A stretch of 64,000 bases of DNA from Anisodus tanguticus (lineage: Eukaryota > Streptophyta > Magnoliopsida > Solanales > Solanaceae). Within the stretch, counting starts at the first letter, position 1. Each line of letters opens with the position of its first letter. The notes below the pieces were generated by a model. The model worked only from the letters and a program-made list of their open reading frames with translations. It was not told the DNA's origin and ran no database searches. A program made the position numbers and the translations under genes. Location of the stretch: the NCBI GenBank assembly GCA_034509755.1, contig JAVYJV010000041.1, positions 1,160,801 through 1,224,800 on the forward strand, read 5' to 3'. Below are positions 1 to 11,936 of the stretch, piece after piece.

Positions 1-3000
1 ATTGAATAAATTAAACTAATTGATCAAATGATTATCTCTTAAATTCTTTGATATTTTTGATAATTTTATAAAACATAATTTATTTTGAAATTTAATCACA
101 AATAATTTGATAATCTAATAAAATTTTTCTATTTAGAAAGTTTATCACATCTTTTACTTTATTGAAAACCTTGCTTAGTTAACAAATAATTTAAAAATAT
201 ATTGTGATGCTATTAAAATTAAACTTGTAAAAATTGTTTAGTGAAAAAAGATATAAAGTATGGTAATACGTTTAGAAATAAATTAAAATCATAGGCTAAT
301 TATTTTGAGAAGTCCATAAACAAAAAAAAACATTTGTGCTGAGTTATCTATAAGTATAAACTATATATATACTATAAAAAATAATAAACACAAATTGGAA
401 TATACTTATAAAAACAATAAGTATAAATTGAGAGAATACATTTGATAAAAATAAATTGAATATACTATTGAAAAGAATGATTATAAATTGAGCATATTAT
501 TGAAGACAATAATCATAAAGCTAAATATGTTTTTAAATTCAAATAAACATAAAGTTACTTTTTAAATTTTTATGAATATAAGCTGAATTTACATTTAAAA
601 TCAATAATTACAAATACTATTAAAATCAATAAACATGATCTGAATATGTTTCTAAATCAAAAATTTTAATTTATATTAATCAATATAAACTATTGATTCA
701 GTTTATCATTTATAAACTGAATAAATTTTTTATCTTCTTTAAATAGATTATTTAAACTTTTAAATTTAACCCATTAAAGATATTTAAAACAAATAATATA
801 ACATAATATAAAACCATTTATGTTTTCAAGAATTTATTATACTTGAATTTTACATGAAATTATTTTTACCTAAACATTTTATAGTTAACTATAATTTGAA
901 GTTGTTAACTTTTTCTTTTTTATTTACTTATAAAGTTTTTGTCTTTTTAATAAATTATAAACATTTTATTTTCAATGTTGTTTCTATTAAAAAAGACATT
1001 CTAAATAAAATAGACTAATAAAACAAATAGAATATGTTAAAACTTCATTTGCAATTTTTTTTCGTAAGAATTTCAAATAAAATTGGTTTTTTTTCTGATT
1101 TATTCTCTCAGATTTCTTATAATAAAAAAAACTTTGACTTACATTTACTTAAACTTTTATTAGTTTTCGAAATGTTATTTGTCAAAAAAATAAAATTCTG
1201 CTTAAATTTATAAAGATAAATTGTTTTATACAAAAATTTATTCAATATACCTATGTATAAAACAATAAAAAATTAAAGACCTCTATTTTATGTTTTGGTT
1301 TAATAAAATAAATTTTAAATAATTTAGAAATAACTTTAATTATTAAACTAAGTTTAATTAAATTCAAAGTATAGATATTTAAATACGCAATTGAATATGT
1401 TTTGAATATTTAGTTATCCTAATTTTAAATAAATTTTTTTTTTAGGAAACTGATAATTAAATTCTAAATATTTAGATATTCTAAATATTTCATAATCAAA
1501 TTGTTTACAAAACATTTAAACTTTTTATTTTCAAATTTATTTATGAATATGAATTAATAAATTTTGATAAAATTTTAATAAATTCAATTCAAAAACTAGT
1601 TTAATTTAGTTTAAATAAATTAAATAATTAAAATCAACTATAAAAAGCTAGTTGTAATAAATCTTGAAAAATAAAAAAATTTCTTTAAAAAGTAGTTATC
1701 ATAAAATTTTTATTTAATTTATCAAAACTAAATAATAATTTCAACAAATTTAATGTATGATTTCACAAAATTAAATTTAATAAAACTTTTACTTAAAAAA
1801 TGTTTTAAAAGCTTAGTAACTTAATAACTTTTTGTCAACAAATGATTTAAACTTGTAAAAAAAAAACTTTTTTTGTTAATCAAAGTTTTATAATTAAATT
1901 CAGGTTATTTCTTTGAATAAAAACAAAGTCAAGATATAAAAAGTCAAAGTTTTTGAAAACTGACGTTTTTTATAAAAAAAAATCAAAAGCTTGTTAAATT
2001 GTAACAATTCAAATGTTTTAATTTTAAACAATTTGTTAGAAAGATAAAAAAATTTAATTTTTCTTTCTTTGATATTTACCTGACTGGAAAATAATTATTC
2101 TTTAAGTTAAACAGTAAATATTTTAATGATTTTTGAACAGACAATAAATTTTTTAATAAAAATATTCCTTCAAATAAGAATTTCATTCAACTAGTAGAAT
2201 TTTTTTTCCTTTTTTAAACCTAGTTTTATTCAATGATAATTAATTTTAGTTAATTAAATTTTTAAAATAAAAAGTGAAATAAGTTTCAAAGAAAAAGTTT
2301 TATAAAAACTTATTTTTTACAAAAAAAAATTTTTCAATAAAATCTAAACCATTGTTCAAATTGTAACATTTTTTTTAAACTTTTATCTATTAAAACATTA
2401 AAATCTACTTTTAAACTTATAATTGATAGAAAATTCCTTTATTTTAAATTATTAGTGATTTAAACTTTTAAAAATTCTAATGAACATGAATTTATTAAAA
2501 TTGAATTTGTTTAAACCTAATTAATTTTTTTTATAAAAACACTTACAAATCATTTAATATAAAAACAATGAAACATTTTTCTTTAAAACGCCTTTTTAAT
2601 TTTTATCAAAAAGTGTTTTTTTTTTAAATATTTAACATTTTTGATCTTTTAAAAAGTTTGTTTTTGTTTTTTAAGAATTTTTATATCCGGTTTAATTGAT
2701 CAATAAAATTAGTTAATTTTTTTAAAAGAATCATTTTTATTAGTTTTTAAAAATGAGTTTTATTAATTTTTGAGAATGATTTTTTTTATAGTTTTTTTTA
2801 GAATAACCTTTTTTAAGATCATTTTTTTTCTAAGATCTTTTAATTTTCAATTATCTAAAAAAAGGTTTAACTTCCGGTTAAAGTTTTTTTTTTCATAAAA
2901 TAATTCATTAAAATATGTTTTATACTCTTATGAAATATTTCTATCAAACTAAAAAAAATAATAAAACTTACACAAAATTTTAGTTGAAGAAAGTTTTTTG

Positions 3001-3406
3001 AAATTCTTTTAAAAACACTAAATTGAAAAAATATAATTAATTTCAATTAAGAATCTAAAAATATTTTTTTCTAATAAAATTCAAGAATGTTTTTTCTTAT
3101 TTAATTAATCTCAATGTTTACCCATGTAAAAAACTGACAAAAAAAAATTCAAACTATTATTCTATTCTTCATTAGCCTTAAATTTTTTTGTTTCAACTAA
3201 AGATATTAATTAAGTTATTCCATTAAATTTTTTATTATAAACTAGATTCTTATTTAAAAGCTTGAAAATTGATTTTTTTGATTAAAATTTTACTTTTTCT
3301 TTTCAGAAGGATTTTAAAATTTGTATCTTTATTAATTTTCAAAGATGTAGTACAGTTTTTAATCTATTGAAAAACTAAAAAATAGAGTAAATCAAAATAG
3401 CTATCA
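1..3406. other. AT-rich spacer upstream of the RIM gene
   Basis: No open frame with coding character on either strand, and no RNA gene recognised. The sequence is long A and T runs. A degenerate tandem array lies at about 358-652 and is listed separately. The RIM promoter should be at the right end, but no sharp motif is visible. Confidence 0.6.
358..652. repeat. Degenerate ~32 bp tandem array
   Basis: About nine units of 28-34 bp, each opening with AAATTGA or AAAGCT-like sequence and closing with CAATAATCAT-like sequence. The best units start near 392, 424, 452, 484 and 516. Later units are more diverged and vary in length, as expected for an old minisatellite. Confidence 0.55.
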
Positions 3407-6400
3407 ATGAATCAAAACATTATGGACGATAAGTTTTCAACAACTAACGCAAGTACTTCAATGATTAAAAGTTATATTAATAAGGTAATTTTATTTTTTA
3501 GTTTTTATTAGTTTTAAACTAATGAGTTCTTAAAGTATGTTAGTTTAATTTGAAGTTTGATATTTTTATGAGTAAATTGCAAGGTTAAAAAAAATTTTAT
3601 TTTTTTGTTAAACTTATTTCAAGAGTTTTTATAAGATAAAAGTATTCTTATAAATTTTTTTTTAATTTTTTTTAGATTCATGAACATGAAGATATCCAAA
3701 CAAACTTTTGCACACCGCAAGCGCAAAATATCTCACAAAATACTTGTCATGATCAGTTGACTGACTATCAAATTTCCGGAACTCAACAACAAAATATTTT
3801 TTCTATAAATAATTGTCAATTTGATAATAATGAACAATCACAAGCTAATTATTCAATACAAAATTATAATTATTGTGTTCCTGAACTTCAACAATTACCG
3901 AATTACAATTATCCTCAAAATACAAACAATTTACCTTCTTACGATCCTAATCAAATTGATTCTGTTCCTTCAGCCAATCTGAATAACCAACAAAGTTCAG
4001 CATATGATCATTCAAATTTTAATTACCAACAACCAAATCAATCTTACTTTAACCCACAATGGCAAAATCCAGCTGTTATGAATCAACAAATTTATACGCC
4101 ATATCAACAGCCTCAAAAAATTATTATTAACCAATATGGTCAAAATGACATACAATCATCTTTAAATTATAACCAATTGATTCCGCAAAATTCTCAAGAT
4201 CAACTTTTAAATGTTAATACTTCATTTGATCAAAGTTTATTAAATTCACAAAATTCATCTCTTCTTCAAAATCAACAACTTAATTCTAATAAAAATATGT
4301 GTTTGAATGATGATTATAAAGCTGTTCCACAAATAAATAACTTAAATCAAATTTCTATGGACCAAAATTTAAATAAAAATATTGATTTAACAAATTTTCA
4401 AAATAAAAAACCTGTTGTAACAAGTTCTAAAGCAGGAACTATTGCTCCTTCATTTATAAAAAAACTAAAACAAAAAATAGCCTCACATGGAAACAAAGTA
4501 ATTGCTTCTATTAAATCTACTAATTCTCCAACAGATTTTAAATTGACATCTAATGGAATAGTTACAGATACACAAAAATTAAATTTTTGTCCTGTTTCAA
4601 CGCAAGCATCTTTTAAAAAAGAAAAATTAACTGAAAATTTGACAGAAGAGGAAAAACAGATTATTGGTAAAGTATTTGAAAAAGATGAACAATTTCAACG
4701 TGAAGCTATTTCTAGGTAAATTTTTAATTAACTTTTTTTTTTTTTCATTTCAAAAGTTACATATTTTCGTTTTGATTTTTTTTTTAAACTTTTAATCTTA
4801 ATATTTTCATCATTTTTTAAGAGCTTTTCAGATTTTTTTTTTACTTTTTAAAGTTCAAAGAAGTTAGTGAAGATAATATCTTACTTTTTCTTCAAACCAA
4901 GTTATCATTAATTTCAAAGAAACAGGTTAATTTTATTTTCTATTAAACATTGTATTTAGGTCAAAAAATAATATGTCTATATAGTTTTGTTCATTTATTG
5001 ATACTTTACACGCATGTTTTTTAATTTTTCTTGTCAAAATTTTTTTTTTTAGCATTTTTAATTTTAATACTTTCAATTTTATTTAGATGTTTTGAAACTT
5101 TTTTTTTTTAAATACAGTTTTGACTATTTATCGAATAATTTTTTTAGACCAACTGCTGATAGTTATGTCAAAACACAAAAAAAAATAAAAGTTTTTTTTT
5201 AACCAATTGATTTGTATTTAGGTTTTGCTGACAAATTTTTAATTTGAATTAAGGCTCAAATAAATCATCTTAAATTATTTTTTCAAATTAAACTTATTTT
5301 TAAGTTCTCAAGCTTTCAATAAAAATTTATTATAAATTTAGCTTTTGTTAATTTGAACTTTTGTTAAATCAAATTTTTTATAATTTGAGTTTTTCATAAT
5401 TCTGAAGTTTCATAATTTAACTGGTACATAGTTTTAGTTTTATAAATTTGAGATTTTTTATATTTAGAGGCTTTTATGTTTTAAGATTTTTTAGTATTTT
5501 AATTTCAGTTTAGTTAATAATTTTTTTAAAACTTCGAATAACTTTCTCTAAATTTTCAATAACATACTATAAACTTTGAGTAACTTGCTGTAAACTTTAA
5601 ATAATTTGATATAAACTTTAAATAATTTTCTATGAACTTTAAATAGTTTGAACTTTTATCAATTTAAACTTATATAATTATTTTAAAGCCTATAATTTTT
5701 TTAAAATTTAGTTTTAGAGTTATTTTTTTTTATTAAATTTGATTAGACTTTGTACATTTACTTAAGAAAAAAATTTATAAATAGTTTTCAAACTTAATCA
5801 ACTTATTTTGATTTTAATTTGATTTTAGTTTATAATCTATTTTTAAATTTATAATAATTATAAATCTATTTTAATTATAAATCTATTTTAATTAAAGTTT
5901 TTTTAAGTAAAAACTTATTTTTAATATAAATTTATTAATATAAAACTTATTTTAGACTTAATTAAAAATTATTAATAAAAATAATTAATTTTTTTTAAAT
6001 AAAGTATTAGGCATTTATATTTTTTTTACTTAGTTTGATTATCAAATAATTAAAGATATTTTTAAGTAAATGTTTTTAAAGCTCTTTAGATTTAAATCTT
6101 GTATTTAGTTTTTTTTCACAAAAAATGTTTCTCAGCGTTTTTTCAAACATTGATGAGAATTTATTTTTTTAAATTTATATTTTTTAAATTTTTTATTAAT
6201 TTATTAGTTGAAAACAAATTTTTAGCAAATTTTTTTAGTAAATTTTTGAAGCTTTATTTTTTCTTTAAGTATTTTCTAATTTTAATCTTTTTCTAATAAC
6301 TTTTATCATTTAAAATTAGATACTTATAAGATTCTTATTTTATTATATCTACTTTTTAATAAATTAATTCTTATTTTTTTTTTAATTTAAATTTTCATTA

Positions 6401-9400
6401 AAAAAAATTTTTTTTTTTGATTTTTAAATTTTTAATTGTTTTTTGTATAAAAAAAAACTTTTTATTTTTTAACAATTATTTAGTTAAAACTCTTTTAATA
6501 TTTTATTTGTTTTTTTCAAACTAAACTTTTTATCTTTTTAAAATTAAAAAAAATTGTTTTTTATGTATTTTTTTTTTTAATAGTACTAGAGTTCATTTGA
6601 TCGATATTAATGGTATAAATCAAACCGGAAGTTCACATAATATATTAAACCATGATTTAAATTCTATGAAAACTGAAAAATGTGGTTTTTGTTTAAAAGA
6701 TTTAAATAACAATGACTTAGGTTTCACTTGTAGCGATTGTTCTAAATTTTTTTGTGAAGACTGCCGCGGTAATACTGATGATAAAAACGAAAATGTAAGA
6801 TTAATTTAAAATATAAAAAATGATAATTTTTTTTTCCAAATTTTTATATCTATTAATTAATTTTTAATTTTAGAGTTAATAAAAAATTAAAATTTTTTTT
6901 ACTTTTTTTTTTTATAGAAGCTATGGTGTCGTCCTTGTCAACGGCGTAGTACAGAGTCATGTATGTTAGTAGGTACAAAAGATGATAATTCTAAATTTCA
7001 GGTAAATACCTATGCTAATCAACAACGTAGAAGATATACAATGTGTAATGAAAATAAACAAGATCAAGTAAGTTTTAATAATTTAAGTTTATTACATAAA
7101 GTTTTTATTTTTAACAAAATGAAGATTAATTTTTTTTTGTTTAAAAAGATTAATTTAAATTAATTGCAACTTTTTATTTGTTTATGAATATAAAATCTTA
7201 TCATTTAATTTAATTTTTCTTTACTTTTTTATTTTCACCAAAAAAAATGAACTATATTTTGAATCATTTTTTAAATGTCAGTTTTTTTAAATTTATCAAA
7301 ATTTAATAAAAATCAATTAAATTAAACAAATTTTTTTTTCAAAAAAAAAAAAAACTATTTTAAATTGATTGAAAGTTTACATTTATTTATACAAAAATTT
7401 ATAAAAGAGCAAATATAACATTTTTAATTTAACTTTAAACTGATTATAAATTTTTTTTATTTTTATTTTTAAAAAAAAATTTATTTTTTAGAAATTTGTC
7501 CAAAATGAAAATCTCAATACTTCATTAAAGTTTATAAAACATTTAGATCCAAAAAATTATCAAATTGATTCATCTCGAAATTATAAACATTTTGAAAATG
7601 AAAATTCAAATAAAAATTTAAATGAAATAGATTCAAGAAATGGATCATTAGATAAAAATTTATCTTCAAAAACAAATCAAATACAAAGTTGTACTCAAAA
7701 TAATTATCAAGAATTATTACAACGTCATTCATCTATGTCACATAGACAGTCTATTACTAAACGTCCTTCATTAACAAATATTTTCCCTTTAACTTATCCA
7801 CAAAAATCAGATTCAAAATTTACTTCAAAAGAGAAATTATTAGCATTAGGTAAATTACCTGAAAAATCTATTTCTGCTAGTGAATCATCATTAGAAGATA
7901 ATATTGATTCCAAAAATTGGACTCAAAATGGTATGTTTTGGGTATAAAAAATTTTAAAAATATTTACTATTAAAAATTTTTTTTTTTTCTTGAAATAGAT
8001 TTTCCTAAAAATGATAACTTAGCACAAAATTATTCAAGAAATTCAGTTGATTTTGTTTCATGTAAGCAAACTGGTTTTGAAAAAAATGAAACATTAGGCA
8101 TTTGTTCAAATTATGAGCATCCTGATGTAAATCAACAAAAAATAAAGCAACTTAACCAAGATTTTTTAGCTAAAAAGCAAGTTCAACAAAATTTATATAC
8201 AACTATACAACCAGGAAATATAAGACGGCAAAGTGATTCACAAGGTTCGGAAGGTAGTGAACAATTAGAAAATTCGCTAACTTTAAGTTCTCCTGAGTAT
8301 TTTCATACTCCAAGACAATCTGCTGATTCTGAAAATCTTGGCCTGCGTAAGTTGATTTTTTATAAATAAAATTATTCTTTTCTAATCAATTAGTTTTAGC
8401 TTCTGTCGCTACTTTTGCAACACAAAGAAGATCTATACCATCGTTTTTCATTGATCCTGCAGCTGATTCAAATTTATCAGTTTTAAAAGATAATTTAAAT
8501 AGACGTAATAGCGTTGGACGAACTTTACCGAGAATACCCGTTGAGCAATCTCGTAGTTTACTAGAAATACCACAAGGTCGAACTTGTTCAACTCATTCAT
8601 TAGATTTACCAAATCAAGGACAACCCCGTCGTGCATCTGCTCCAGAAGGTGAAAATATTAAAATAATAATCGATGATGTAGATAGCACAGCAGGTAATAA
8701 ATGATTTTTGAATAAAGATTAATTAAAAATTCAATTAAAAAAAATTTATTCTTAATTAAAAGTCTTATTAAATTTATTTTTATATAATTTCATTAAAAAA
8801 AAATTAATTTCTTATTTATAAAGGAATGAGAAAAAAACAAATAGAACGTGTTGTTTTATACCGAGATCAAAACAGTAGACTTCCAGTAACTAGTCAAGAT
8901 TTTGGTATTATTGTATGTGGAGGTAAAGTTGATAGCCAAGATAATCAATTATTTTGTTATGTTTCATTTGTTAAGCCTGGAAGTTGTGCAGATAAAGTAA
9001 ACATAAAACAGATGGATAAAATTTTACAATGGAATAGACAATCTTTAATAAATATGACCTTTGAGCAAGTAACACAAATAATTTCTAACTCTGGAAATGA
9101 GGTTGAATTATTAATAGAGCCATATACACAAGAGTAAGAATAAAAAACAAAACATTAATCCTAGATTAAAAATTTTTTTTTAAATAGAGAAAAACGAGTA
9201 TCTGCTATTCATCAAAAACGTCGTTTAAGTCAAGGAATTATGAATTTTAACTCTTTTAATTCTGTAAATAATGAGTTTAAAACAAACAAATCTAATATGA
9301 TTTATCCTGCATCATCATTATCTTCTATAATGCCATTACAAAGCCAAAATATTTTACCTCAAATTCAACAAACACAAATACAAAATATAAATCAAAATCC

Positions 9401-11936
9401 AATTTTTAAAGATAATAATATAATTTTAGAAAATCAGCCTGATTTGGAAAATTTGCAACAACAAAGTATTAAAAATAATTTTTTGGCAACTACAAATATT
9501 CCACAAAACCAGTCTAATCTAGTGCCTATAAATTCCGACCCACCAAACATACCATTAGTTTCATCAAATCGTCGTGTCTTACCACGAATACCTGAACCAA
9601 TTAATAATAATTTTAATTCTAACTCAGTAAATATACCAAAATATCCTTCAGTTAAACAAAATCAAGTTTTATTGAACTGTTTATTTGATTCAAATAGTAG
9701 AAATTTAATAATTAAAATTATTTCCACACACATTAATCGTTCTAATCCTGATTCATTTTGTTTTGCACAAGTTCGCCTACTTCCGTTTTTGTAAGTAATT
9801 TTAAATTTAAATTTAATCTTTATAGTGAAAAAGTTTAAAGGAAATATTTTGATAATTGAAAAATTTTAATTTATAAATTTAGTGAACTTGGCTGTTGTAA
9901 AACAGAATTAAGTAAAACATTAGAATGGAGTGAAGAATTAATTTTTAAAACAATACCTGCTGAAGAGGTGAGACTCATTTATTTTATTTTTTTAAAACAA
10001 ATTAAGATTTTAAACCAAAAATTTAATTAAAAAAACTTTTTTCACAGCTATCAGAAATGGCTTTAGAAATTAGTTTTTGGGAAAAAAATGTTTCAATTTT
10101 ACCAAATCAATTATATATTAACCAACAACCAAAGCTTAATTTGCTAGGAGAAACTATAATTCCTCTTCAATATGCTATTTATCAAAATACTGATTGGTGG
10201 CCTTTATTAACACCATCTTCTAATTTTATTAATTCGAATTCAAATAAAAATGAAAAAAGTTCAAGTTATTTTAATGCAACATCTCACCAAAGTAACTTAA
10301 ATTCTTTTTTGACAGCACAACTTCCAGATCGTAGTAGCTCTGCTGAATATTTATGTAAGTTATTTTTAATTAAAAAATTTTTTTTTTTTCTGTTTACATC
10401 AAATTTTCACTATTTTAGCTATAAATACAAACCAATTACAAGATTTGAAAATTGATAATAAACATTTAATTACTGAATCTAAATCAGTACCATCAAGTCG
10501 AAGAAATTCTGGTAATAATCCAAGTATTACATCTTCAATAAATTTCCATCAAAATTTTCATGCGATGAATACAAATTATTCTCAAAATTCTATAATAAAT
10601 AATCAAACAATGAACCAAAGACCTAGTAGTTCTATAGCTTTAACAAATACTAATACTTATCAACAAAACTTAAATAATTGTGATTTATCTAAATCTACAT
10701 TAGCAATTAATCAACCAAGTCTTGAGAACATACAAAATAATTTTCCAAAATATAATCAATCATTTAATTCAGATCAAGTATCTAATAGTTCAAATTCTAA
10801 ATTAATAAATGAGTCTAAAAATTGTTTTAATGTCAATAATTCAAATTTTTTAAATGTGAAAGATAAAACAGATAATTATAATATAATGAGAAGAAAAAGT
10901 TCTTCCGCTTTATCAACTGGTAGTCATTTTAATAGAACATTTAGTTCAAGATCAAATATTTCAATCAATAAAAATGTTTTAAACACAAATAAAATAGAAA
11001 ATCCAAATTTTAATTCTTTGTCATCAAATAGTTTAAATCAAAATATAAAAACTAAATTGCAAAATATAACCAATTACAATGTTAACCAAGTATCAATTAA
11101 CTCTAATGAAACAATAAAAGATACTGATAATCTAAAAATAGTTTCTAATAAAATAGTTCCTACTGAAAACTCAGATAGCTCTTTCAATACACAAAAAGTT
11201 CAAAAATTATTGACAACTTCGCCAAAAAAAGAAATTAAAAAAAAAGCTTTAAGTATTTCAGCAAACTCGTTTTCTAGTCAAGAAGATTTATCAAATATAA
11301 CAAGCGATACAAAAACAGAGAATAAGGGTTTATCAAGTTTTACAAAATCAAATAGTACTGAAAATGGTAATTTAGATAAAATTAAAGTAATTAGTGATAA
11401 AGAAGAAATGGGTGATGTAGGAGAAATTGATTTAATAATTTCAGTTAAAGATAGTTATACAGAAATTAAAATAGTTCAAGTTTTCATAACTCATACAAAG
11501 GAAGATAGTCAAAAACCAGGTAAGGTTTTTTTTTTTGATTTTTTAATGTAAATTTTTAAAAAAAAAATTTTTTCTTTCAAATTCTAAAGATACTTTTGTG
11601 AAAATATTTCGTGAAAAATTAGATAAAATAGTTGATAAAAATAAAACAAAAGTCATAAAAAATAATTTTGAGCCAGTATTTAATGAAACATTTAAATATA
11701 CATTAAAACAATTTCAAGAAGATATGTTTTGTTTTACACTATGGAAAAAACAAAAAAAACGTGATAAAAAAGATATTATTGGTCATTTAAGGCTCAAAAT
11801 TAATTTAAATCCAAATGATAAACCAATTCAAAAAAGATGGAAATTAATTTCTTTGAATGAAAAAACAAAATCAAAAATAATTAAACAACAACATAAAAAA
11901 GTGATAAAATCAGCAGTTTCAGAAACGGGAGATTAA
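3407..11936 (+). CDS. RIMS: RIM (UNC-10) presynaptic active-zone scaffold, 13 exons
   Basis: Exons: 3407-3484, 3676-4715, 6584-6794, 6918-7067, 7492-7930, 7999-8346, 8394-8693, 8824-9133, 9188-9790, 9883-9967, 10048-10354, 10419-11519, 11590-11936. All joins are GT-AG and in phase, giving 1772 residues. An in-frame TAG lies 9 bases before the ATG. Domain order is that of RIM: an acidic helix with LTEEEKQIIGKVF (~348), an eight-cysteine FYVE-like zinc finger (CGFC, CSDC, CEDC, CRPC, 406-450), PDZ (~857-958), C2A (~1116-1285) and C2B (~1620-1750). RIM links Rab3 vesicles, Munc13, RIM-BP and calcium channels at presynaptic release sites. Two RxLPxxP motifs could bind the RIM-BP SH3 domain. Linkers are very rich in Asn, Gln and Ser. 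The SGAWF Rab3-contact motif of rabphilin-type fingers was not seen. The first exon and the exact acceptor at 6584 (or 6590, also in frame) are the least certain parts. Confidence 0.9.
5379..5426 (+). repeat. 16 bp tandem triplet in RIM intron 2
   Basis: Three 16 bp units, each opening with ATAATT and the first two ending in TTTC. The third is diverged. Confidence 0.45.
5538..5663 (+). repeat. 21 bp minisatellite, six units, in RIM intron 2
   Basis: Units start at 5538, 5559, 5580, 5601, 5622 and 5643. The first five are exactly 21 bp and in register. Consensus is ATAACTTNCTATAAACTTTAA-like; units 4 and 5 share ATAATTTNNTATNAACTTTAA. The sixth unit is diverged. Confidence 0.8.

Larger units (their letters stand above)
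4716..6583 (+). other. Large RIM intron 2, strongly T-rich, with tandem arrays
   Basis: This is the longest intron in the window (1868 bp); it separates the exon coding the acidic helix from the zinc-finger exons. It is T-rich on the coding strand and holds a 21 bp array (5538-5663), a 16 bp triplet (5379-5426) and short direct repeats near 5840-5900. An open frame at 6099-6296 is Phe/Leu-rich and looks like chance. Confidence 0.7.

Noticed and set aside
6099..6296. 65-codon Phe/Leu-rich frame in the RIM intron
   Set aside because: Composition is that of a T-run read in one frame; it lies inside an intron with no start or splice context.
8448..8636. Minus-strand frame overlapping RIM
   Set aside because: Antisense shadow of the RIM exon, which has the coding signal.
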